The notes under the pieces were generated by a model. It did not search any database and was not told where the DNA came from. It saw nothing but the letters and a program-made list of their open reading frames with translations. From assembly GCF_002967075.1 (NCBI RefSeq), contig NZ_PUGE01000010.1:1-64000 (forward strand): a DNA stretch of 64,000 nucleotides, given 5' to 3'. This document shows, piece by piece, positions 55,993 to 64,000 of the stretch. Origin of the DNA: Corynebacterium sp. J010B-136 (GTDB lineage Bacteria; Actinomycetota; Actinomycetes; Mycobacteriales; Mycobacteriaceae). How positions within the stretch are numbered: position 1 is the first letter of the stretch; every line of letters starts with the position of its first letter. The position numbers were made by a program, and so were the translations under genes.

Positions 55993-56118
55993 GTGGAAGT
56001 TCGAGTACCCGCCGCCGGGAAGCGCCGATTTCGCGAATTACAAAAACTTCGAGCGAGTAGCGCCAAAGCGCTGCGACCGGTTAAGTTAGAAGCAGTTGCA
56101 AGAAAGCAATTTTTGTAA
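55993..56118 (+). CDS. Possible small basic protein in the origin region
   Basis: A 42-codon frame starting at GTG with AAAGGGGG 6-7 nt upstream. It encodes 41 residues with about 12 Arg/Lys and three Glu, starting MEVRVPAAGKRRFRELQKLR if GTG is read as Met. The predicted peptide is helical and basic, with no Cys and no membrane segment. The base composition of the frame is more GC-rich than the AT-rich surroundings. There is no known family that I can name. It may be chance in a region under selection for other reasons. Confidence 0.35.
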   Translation: MEVRVPAAGKRRFRELQKLRASSAKALRPVKLEAVARKQFL

Positions 56119-56316
56119 GTTGCTAGATCCCAAGAATTTTTGAAACCGGGAAGATTCAGGTATTTCGCTGCGCTTTTGGTAATTACAACTTGTTGTTCAT
56201 CACCAGGTACCAAGCAGAAATAACCCGAAACGACCTAGTCGGCGTGCGTTGAATGACAACAGTGTGAACACTGGGCACGACGCATCGAAAGTGAGTCAAG
56301 GAGAGTAAAGACGCAC

Positions 56317-57513
56317 ATGGAAACCCAAACGACCAACGCCGTGTCATTTCGTGTGGCTAAAGATGACCTCAGCCATGCAGTTGGATGGGTTGCCCGAAAC
56401 CTACCGACGAAGGCCGCGCAGCCAGTACTGCGAGCAATGATTTTCACTGCAGATGACAATGGCTTAGAGATCGCCGGATTCGACTACGAAGTTTCGACTC
56501 GTGTTCGAATCGCCGCTGAGATCGAAGAACCAGGACGGGTTGCTGTAGCAGGCAAACTTATGTCTGACATCGTTGCGGCTATGCCGAATAAGCCGGTTGA
56601 TATCCGTCAAGAAGACACCAAGGTTTTGATCCAGTGTGGTTCTTCGCGTTTTGAGCTGCCCACTATTTCTTTGGAAGATTACCCACAGTTGCCGGTCTTG
56701 CCGGAGGTTACAGGCAAGGTTCATCCACAGCTTTTCTCAGAAGCTGTCTCCCAGGTTGCCGCTGCCGCTGGCAAAGATGACACGCTGCCGATGCTTACGG
56801 GCATCAGCATGGCTATCGAAGGCAAAGAAGTAACTTTGACAGCAACGGACCGTTTCCGTCTGGCAGTGCGCACTTTGGAGTGGGAACCAACCGCTGAAGA
56901 AGTAAAAACTCAGTTGTTGGTACCAGCGAAAACGCTGCAGGAAACTGCGCGTTCTTTGGATTCACACATCACTGATCCCATTGAAATCGCTGTTGGTACT
57001 GGTGACAGCATTGCAGCTGATGGTCTATTCGGTTTGCACGCAGATAACCGCGAGACCACAACGCGTATGCTCGATGCCGATTTCCCAACGGTTTCTCACC
57101 TTCTGCCTAAGTCGCACACCGCGATGGCATCGGTTGAGATCGGACCACTGCAAGAGGCTATTCGCCGTGTCTCTTTGCTAACTGATCGTAACGCCCAGAT
57201 CCGCATGCTCTTTAGCGAAGGCGAAGTACAGCTAGCTGCAGGTGCCACCGATACCGGTAATGCCGAAGAAACCATTCCTTGTGCTTTTACTGGTCGCGAT
57301 GAATTACTCATTGCTTTCAACCCGGGCTTCCTCAAAGACGGACTCGCTGTAATCCCAACGGATCGCGTCGTTTTCGGATTTACTGAGCCATCACGTCCGG
57401 CAATTATGATCCCTGAGCCAGAAGAACTGCCTGAAGCAGATGAAGATGGTAATTTCCCAACTCCGGATACTTTCTTCACTTACCTTTTGATGCCAGTACG
57501 TTTGCCTGGTTAA
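56317..57513 (+). CDS. dnaN: DNA polymerase III beta clamp
   Basis: Sliding clamp of 398 residues in three repeated domains of about 130 residues. Typical segments are LPTKAAQPVLRAMIFTADD and the C-terminal FFTYLLMPVRLPG that closes the protein-binding pocket. AAGGAGAG lies about 9 nt before the ATG. The usual dnaA-dnaN-recF order is kept, but the 743-bp gap after dnaA shows it has its own promoter. There is only a 12-bp gap to recF. Confidence 0.97.
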   Translation: METQTTNAVSFRVAKDDLSHAVGWVARNLPTKAAQPVLRAMIFTADDNGLEIAGFDYEVSTRVRIAAEIEEPGRVAVAGKLMSDIVAAMPNKPVDIRQEDTKVLIQCGSSRFELPTISLEDYPQLPVLPEVTGKVHPQLFSEAVSQVAAAAGKDDTLPMLTGISMAIEGKEVTLTATDRFRLAVRTLEWEPTAEEVKTQLLVPAKTLQETARSLDSHITDPIEIAVGTGDSIAADGLFGLHADNRETTTRMLDADFPTVSHLLPKSHTAMASVEIGPLQEAIRRVSLLTDRNAQIRMLFSEGEVQLAAGATDTGNAEETIPCAFTGRDELLIAFNPGFLKDGLAVIPTDRVVFGFTEPSRPAIMIPEPEELPEADEDGNFPTPDTFFTYLLMPVRLPG

Positions 57514-57525
57514 ACTACGCACTAG

Positions 57526-58770
57526 ATGTATATTCGTGAGCTTGACCTGCGTGATTTTCGATCGTGGTCGGAGTTAAACCTCGATCTGAATCCCGGCATA
57601 GTGTTATTTGTTGGCCGCAATGGTTTTGGAAAGACCAATATCGTTGAGGCTTTAGGCTATGTCGCGCACTTAAGCTCGCACCGCGTTAACCAGGATGCTC
57701 CGCTGGTGCGGCAAGGAACTTCTAGTGCTCGCGTATCAGCTACCGCAGTCAATCAAGGCCGCGAGCTCACAGCGCATTTATTAATCAAGCCGCATGCTGC
57801 TAACCAAGCGCAGATCAACCGCACGCGGTGCAAAACACCGCGTGAATTATTAGGCGTCGTAAAAACCGTCCTATTCTCGCCGGAAGATTTGGCATTAGTG
57901 CGCGGGGAACCAGCAGAACGTCGACGCTATCTTGATGACATTATTGCTACGCGTACTCCGCGTTTAGCTGGAGTAAAGGCTGATTATGACAAGGTTTTGC
58001 GCCAACGCAATGCATTGTTGAAATCAGCATCGTCAGCCATGCGTCGCGGATATGGAGACACTGAAGGTGCTTCGGCCTTATCGACTCTAGATGTGTGGGA
58101 TACCCAGCTGGCTAGCCTGGGCGCGCAGGTTATTGCAGCCCGACTAGAGCTTATTGATCGGCTAACTGAGCTGATCCCTGCAGCATATGAGGGGTTAGCG
58201 CCAGAGTCGCGGCCAGCGCACATTGCGTATAAATCCACCATCGATGTCACTGATCGAGAAGTCTTAGAAGCAGTCATGCTCGCAGAGCTGGGAGCTAAAC
58301 GCCAGCGCGAGATCGAGCGCGGTATCTCTTTGGTCGGCCCGCATCGCGATGATGTGGAATTACACTTAGGCACGGCGCCGGCGAAAGGCTTTGCGAGCCA
58401 CGGTGAGACCTGGTCTTATGCCATTTCCTTGCGCTTTGCAGAGTTTCAACTGCTGCGTTCTGAAGACTCTGATCCGGTTTTGATCTTGGATGATGTCTTT
58501 GCTGAGCTCGATGCCAAGCGCCGTGAAAAATTAGTCAAGCTTGCTGCCGATGTCGAGCAAGTCTTTATTACTGCTGCAGTAGATGAGGATCTGCCGGAAA
58601 ACTTAATCCCGATGCAGCGCTTTGAGATCGGTGTAGAAGATACAGATAGCGGCCGCATCTCCATTTTGCGCACTCCCGACGAAAACCCTACTGAGGAAGA
58701 TGTCGCTGCGCCTAGAATAGAAGAAAAGGAGCACGGCGAATCAGATAAGGCTGGTGACGAAGATGTCTAA
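57526..58770 (+). CDS. recF: Recombination protein RecF
   Basis: SMC-like ATPase of 414 residues that loads RecA at gaps with RecO and RecR. Walker A is GRNGFGKT (residues 30-37) and Walker [13 protein letters not shown]. The end (after about 370) is an acidic tail longer than usual ([23 protein letters not shown]). The gene overlaps the next by 8-17 bp. Confidence 0.95.
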   Translation: MYIRELDLRDFRSWSELNLDLNPGIVLFVGRNGFGKTNIVEALGYVAHLSSHRVNQDAPLVRQGTSSARVSATAVNQGRELTAHLLIKPHAANQAQINRTRCKTPRELLGVVKTVLFSPEDLALVRGEPAERRRYLDDIIATRTPRLAGVKADYDKVLRQRNALLKSASSAMRRGYGDTEGASALSTLDVWDTQLASLGAQVIAARLELIDRLTELIPAAYEGLAPESRPAHIAYKSTIDVTDREVLEAVMLAELGAKRQREIERGISLVGPHRDDVELHLGTAPAKGFASHGETWSYAISLRFAEFQLLRSEDSDPVLILDDVFAELDAKRREKLVKLAADVEQVFITAAVDEDLPENLIPMQRFEIGVEDTDSGRISILRTPDENPTEEDVAAPRIEEKEHGESDKAGDEDV

Positions 58771-59359
58771 TACAGACCCCGTTCAACAAGCCTTTGAGCA
58801 TATTCGCAAGCGTTCGCCGAATCCGCCGAAGCTGCATCACGTATCTAAGTCCAAAGTCGCAAAAATGCCGGTGGACAAACCTCAGGGAATCCCCGTCCCC
58901 CAGGTGCCAGGTTTTGATATTGCGGAATTATCAAAGACTCCGCGCCCGCGTTATCGCGGCAAAGGTCGGGAGACCGGAGCGGATGGACGTCGGCGCCGGC
59001 GTAGTGTTGATATTCCAAAGCTTGGATCGCATATTGCCCGTGAAGTTACTTCGCGTGGCTGGGAACATGATTTGGCGCATGGGTGGATTACTGGCCATTG
59101 GCACAAGCTGGTTGGTGAGAAAATCGCGCAACATACACATCCTGATCGGATCGAAAATGGCATTATCTATGTTGCCTGCGATAACTCCAATTGGGGTACG
59201 CAGCTGCGTTATTTACAACGGCAGATCTTGCAGCGGATTTCTGAGCAAGTGGGACCAGATGTCATTTATCAACTGAAAATTTCCGGGCCTAAACAACATA
59301 AGAACTATGAAGGGCCAATGTGGGTAAAACCGCAGGGCTCGAAGGATACATACGGTTAA
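58763..59359 (+). CDS. DciA-like protein (DUF721)
   Basis: Protein of 198 residues of the DUF721 family, to which the bacterial helicase-loading protein DciA belongs. The family core is [20 protein letters not shown] with [20 protein letters not shown] after it. The N-terminal 80 residues are basic and disordered-looking. The ATG at 58763 has GGTGA 6 nt upstream and overlaps the recF end; a GTG at 58754 is also in frame. M. tuberculosis carries the same gene between recF and gyrB. Confidence 0.85.
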   Translation: MSNTDPVQQAFEHIRKRSPNPPKLHHVSKSKVAKMPVDKPQGIPVPQVPGFDIAELSKTPRPRYRGKGRETGADGRRRRRSVDIPKLGSHIAREVTSRGWEHDLAHGWITGHWHKLVGEKIAQHTHPDRIENGIIYVACDNSNWGTQLRYLQRQILQRISEQVGPDVIYQLKISGPKQHKNYEGPMWVKPQGSKDTYG

Positions 59360-61736
<2,377 letters not shown>

Positions 61737-61758
61737 AATAAGCAGTTGCTTATCGATG

Positions 61759-61795
61759 CACCGTGGAAGCGAAAATACGCTTCCACGGTGTTTTC
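61759..61795 (+). terminator. Terminator of gyrB
   Basis: CACCGTGGAAGCG (61759-61771) pairs with CGCTTCCACGGTG (61778-61790), then TTTT. Confidence 0.92.
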
Positions 61796-61810
61796 TCTAT
61801 TCTGGGGCGC

Positions 61811-62560
61811 ATGACCGTTGAGATCCTGACCACCCAGTTCATCGCGAAGCCAGAAGACCTTGACCGCGCCTATGCGTTGTATGAGAAACGTATTGCCCAG
61901 GCGGATGCCAAGATCTTGGCATATTCACCGAAACCTCTCCCGAGTGATGATGAATTCGAACTGTGGTCTCTTCGGACCCAGGCGGTCTATGACCAGCTGG
62001 ATTCACCACTGCAGTGGCAGTTATACGAGCTCAATGCCTTGGTCGAATTTGATGAAGAGAAAATCAATGATGATGAGCTGCGGGAGAAGTTCTTCTTCGA
62101 AGATATCCGTGAACCAACGGCGTTTCCGGGCACCTTAATAGGTAGCTTTGCAATGAATTTATTGCGCAAGCCGCAAACGAAGTCTGAGATCGCAGCTGGT
62201 CAGGAGGATGTGAAGCCACTGACTTATGTCACCGTAGCGTTCTTCGCTGCCCCGGAGAAAGCAGGAATTATTCCGGAGTTATTCTCCGATTTTGTTGAGG
62301 CAACTGATCCGATTGTTCACGGTGGAGCCCCGACTGAGGCAGATGTGGCAGAGAAACCGAACTATGCCGGACCATTGTGGATGCAGGCAGCGCAGTCCGA
62401 GCTAGATATGACTGGTGACCGCATCCCGTATGGCTCTAAGCGGTTGTGGCTGGGCTGCATCCTCATTGACTATGACGCAGAAAAGCTCCGCGAGCACCTG
62501 CCGGAATCATTAGATCCAAACAATTTCGTACTCGCAGAGCTGTACCCAGAACCCTTTTAG
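61811..62560 (+). CDS. Protein of unknown function between gyrB and the TA-like operon
   Basis: Acidic cytoplasmic protein of 249 residues with no membrane segment or recognised motif. The segment MTVEILTTQFIAKPEDLD starts after the gyrB terminator; the frame is open back to 61763, inside the terminator stem, so ATG 61811 is preferred, with GGGG close upstream. Codon use is like the neighbours. It may share the gyrB region's transcription by read-through or have its own promoter, which I cannot see. Confidence 0.75.
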   Translation: MTVEILTTQFIAKPEDLDRAYALYEKRIAQADAKILAYSPKPLPSDDEFELWSLRTQAVYDQLDSPLQWQLYELNALVEFDEEKINDDELREKFFFEDIREPTAFPGTLIGSFAMNLLRKPQTKSEIAAGQEDVKPLTYVTVAFFAAPEKAGIIPELFSDFVEATDPIVHGGAPTEADVAEKPNYAGPLWMQAAQSELDMTGDRIPYGSKRLWLGCILIDYDAEKLREHLPESLDPNNFVLAELYPEPF

Positions 62561-62606
62561 GAAACCTTTGGGATGTGAGGGATGAATTAACGGGATCTAT
62601 TCCCGC

Positions 62607-63056
62607 TTAATTCATGTGTTTGTGCAGGATGCTGCCTAGATCGGCAACTTCTCCTTCAACGATGGAAGCGCCTTTATTACGTAGCGATTTATATGCTTTA
62701 GCAACCGGTGCAATGGTGATGCGCTCAGCGTGTTGATCGGCGGTGGACATAAGGGCATCGGCAACAGCCGCGGAATCTTTATCTAAGAACGCGCCAAAGT
62801 CCTGGGAACCGGAGGACTCGAAGTCTGACCAGTATGGTTCCAAATCACCCAGCATATCGGGCAGGATTTTGTTGAGGCCCCGGGAGATAAAATCAGGGCT
62901 GACCTTGGTGGCAGCAGATACCGCGCCTTTAATAGCCATGCCGGAGATACCGGATTGCTCTGCAACGGTTTTGTCTACGAACTGGGATAAATCTTTGAGA
63001 ACTAAAGAGCGAGTTTCTGGTTCCAGTAGCTGGGAGAGATTCGACATGCTGACCAT
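62607..63056 (-). CDS. Conserved-looking protein of unknown function downstream of the TA-like pair
   Basis: Protein of 149 residues, mainly helical, no membrane segment. It starts 12 bp after the toxin-like gene and is probably part of the same operon. Segments such as SQFVDKTVAEQSGISGMAIKG (two helices) suggest a helical bundle. It may belong to an actinobacterial family of unknown function. An internal ATG at 63047 gives an alternative start (MSNLSQLLEPETRSLV). Confidence 0.7.
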   Translation of the reverse strand: MVSMSNLSQLLEPETRSLVLKDLSQFVDKTVAEQSGISGMAIKGAVSAATKVSPDFISRGLNKILPDMLGDLEPYWSDFESSGSQDFGAFLDKDSAAVADALMSTADQHAERITIAPVAKAYKSLRNKGASIVEGEVADLGSILHKHMN

Positions 63057-63068
63057 AGTAGCTGGTTA

Positions 63069-63329
63069 TTAAGCCATCTCTTGGGAATCCAAGTAGATTT
63101 TGGCGCAGATCGCAGCGAATTCCTTATTGTTCCCGCTTAATGCTTCCACTTTGGTCAATACATCATTCAAGCTGGCGGCTGCTTGGTAGATATTGTCGTG
63201 GATGGCGATGCCATCGATACGCGCATGCGCTGCAGCAGAGGCTGCTACCAGCGCTGAATAATTAACAATCCGCACGCGATGAGCTTCGCAAAAGCGTTGG
63301 GCGACAATAAGGAGTTGTTCTGTTCTCAT
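63069..63329 (-). CDS. Fic/Doc-like protein with degenerate Fic motif (toxin-like)
   Basis: Protein of 86 residues. The N-terminus (EQLLIVAQRF) and the helix AAASLNDVLTK before the motif place resemble short Fic/Doc toxins. Where those have HPFxDGNKR, this protein has EALSGNNKE (residues 62-70): the catalytic His and the Arg are lost, only N-K remain. It is also shorter than usual. It overlaps the ribbon-helix-helix gene by 4 bp (ATGA) as in type II toxin-antitoxin pairs. AMPylation or phosphorylation activity is unlikely; it may be an inactivated toxin or have a new role. The family assignment is inference. Confidence 0.55.
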   Translation of the reverse strand: MRTEQLLIVAQRFCEAHRVRIVNYSALVAASAAAHARIDGIAIHDNIYQAAASLNDVLTKVEALSGNNKEFAAICAKIYLDSQEMA

Positions 63330-63556
63330 CGCAAAGCCTGCCCGCGAGAACGGCGGATATCGGCTTCTAATTCACGGTGTCCTTTGATGTGCTCACGCGC
63401 TAATTCATCCACGGTGGCATCTTGGACAGTTCGCGTAGCGGCCAGGGCAATAGCGCGGACAACGGCCTCATGTTTGGACGTGCCGTGCGCGGATGCGAGC
63501 AGGGTTAATGCGTGATCTTGTTCGGGAGTTAAACGTAGGGTCATCGCCATAGCCAA
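63326..63556 (-). CDS. Ribbon-helix-helix antitoxin-like protein
   Basis: Protein of 76 residues. The N-terminal TLRLTPEQDHALTLLASAHG with SKHEAVVRAIALAA after it is a CopG/Arc-type ribbon-helix-helix fold for DNA binding. The C-terminal part is charged and could wrap a partner. The start is one of three Met codons (63556, 63550 or 63544). A 17-bp palindrome lies just upstream, the expected autoregulation site. It is coupled to the Fic-like gene. Confidence 0.8.
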   Translation of the reverse strand: MAMAMTLRLTPEQDHALTLLASAHGTSKHEAVVRAIALAATRTVQDATVDELAREHIKGHRELEADIRRSRGQALR

Positions 63557-63559
63557 AAT

Positions 63560-63576
63560 GGTATCACCGTGATACC
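63560..63576. promoter_or_regulatory. Palindromic operator of the antitoxin-like gene
   Basis: GGTATCAC-C-GTGATACC is a perfect inverted repeat with one central base, 4 to 16 bp upstream of the candidate starts. Its place fits binding by the ribbon-helix-helix product, and it also lies 44 bp upstream of gyrA. Confidence 0.68.
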
Positions 63577-63619
63577 ACGATCGAGCATTAAATGGCCGGA
63601 AAGGCTAGAATAGGCCGTT

Positions 63620-64000
63620 ATGAGCGATGATAACGGCGATCTTTTTGACAAGATCCACCCCATTGACATCAATGAGGAAATGGAAACCAGCTATATCGAC
63701 TATGCAATGTCTGTCATTGTTGGTCGTGCGCTACCAGAAGTACGAGACGGTCTAAAGCCAGTACACCGTCGCATTTTGTATGCGATGTATGACTCGGGTT
63801 ACCGTCCTGAGCGCGGCTATGTGAAGTCTGCGCGTCCAGTTGCAGATGCCATGGGTCATTTCCACCCACACGGTGACTCGGCTATTTATGACGCGCTGGT
63901 GCGTCTGGCGCAGCCATGGAATATGCGTTACCCAATGATTGATGGCCAGGGTAACTTCGGTTCCCCAGGTAATGACGGCCCGGCAGCAATGCGTTATACC
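63620..64000 (+). CDS. gyrA: DNA gyrase subunit A, N-terminal part
   Basis: First 127 residues of the breakage-reunion subunit of DNA gyrase; the gene continues beyond the window. The N-terminus [17 protein letters not shown] is followed by [24 protein letters not shown]. The quinolone-resistance region reads [17 protein letters not shown] with the usual Ser and Asp, so no resistance change is visible there. The gene is divergent from the antitoxin-like gene. The start at 63620 has no strong RBS. Confidence 0.95.
   Translation, partial: MSDDNGDLFDKIHPIDINEEMETSYIDYAMSVIVGRALPEVRDGLKPVHRRILYAMYDSGYRPERGYVKSARPVADAMGHFHPHGDSAIYDALVRLAQPWNMRYPMIDGQGNFGSPGNDGPAAMRYT

Overview
The window is about 64 kb of actinobacterial chromosome around the replication origin, almost certainly from a Corynebacterium of middling GC content. 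The block from the CCA-adding enzyme gene to gyrA (pcnA, NUDIX, DUF6049-like, murJ with a pseudokinase, sigM, trxB, trxA, cwlM, parB, parA, rsmG, yidC, yidD, rnpA, rpmH, oriC, dnaA, dnaN, recF, DciA-like, gyrB, gyrA) follows the order known from Mycobacterium and Corynebacterium. The attenuated trp operon with a fused trpC-trpF gene and the near-origin aromatic aminotransferase (pat) also fit corynebacteria. I cannot name the species from sequence alone.

Layout. 1-6 kb: the start of a large secreted surface protein (minus strand, running off the window), pat, and a thiamine-diphosphate 2-oxo acid decarboxylase. 6.1-7.4 kb: a divergent PucR-type regulator. 7.4-10.1 kb: a three-gene ABC importer of the TrpXYZ type. 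10.4-17.7 kb: an inverted-repeat control region, the trpL leader with three Trp codons and attenuator, then trpEGD(CF)BA. 17.8-22.3 kb: a dicarboxylate-type symporter, an SdpI-like membrane protein, a zinc alcohol dehydrogenase and a lipoprotein. 22.3-25.5 kb: an FNR-like regulator, a detached metal-binding domain protein and a P1B-type ATPase, the last two each preceded by an FNR-type box. 25.6-28.7 kb: an SBF-like transporter, a small unknown protein, AzlC/AzlD and a YqgE protein. 28.7-47.6 kb: the conserved envelope and redox block, interrupted by YceI, an asymmetric ABC exporter pair, a VOC protein and aminopeptidase N. 47.7-53 kb: a minus-strand block from a conserved unknown protein through parB, parA, rsmG, yidC, yidD and rnpA to rpmH. 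53-64 kb: oriC and the dnaA to gyrA block, with a small antitoxin/toxin-like operon between the gyrase genes.

How it works together. The aromatic genes (pat, 2-oxo acid decarboxylase, TrpXYZ-like importer, trp operon) form a neighbourhood for synthesis, uptake and possibly breakdown of aromatic compounds. ParA, ParB and six parS-like sites spread over 43 kb make up the origin segregation system. CwlM and MurJ belong to cell-wall control, and SigM with thioredoxin and its reductase to disulfide stress. DnaA boxes flank dnaA on both sides.

The less ordinary points are: an FNR-type regulon for metal handling with an incomplete cysteine set; an ABC exporter pair in which one partner has lost its whole P-loop; a 42-bp perfect palindrome that contains parS and sits where a terminator is expected; a large unassigned inverted-repeat operator before trp; a degenerate Fic-like toxin with a ribbon-helix-helix antitoxin between gyrB and gyrA; and a possible tiny basic protein gene inside the dnaA-dnaN origin region. 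No tRNA, rRNA, CRISPR array or insertion sequence was recognised.
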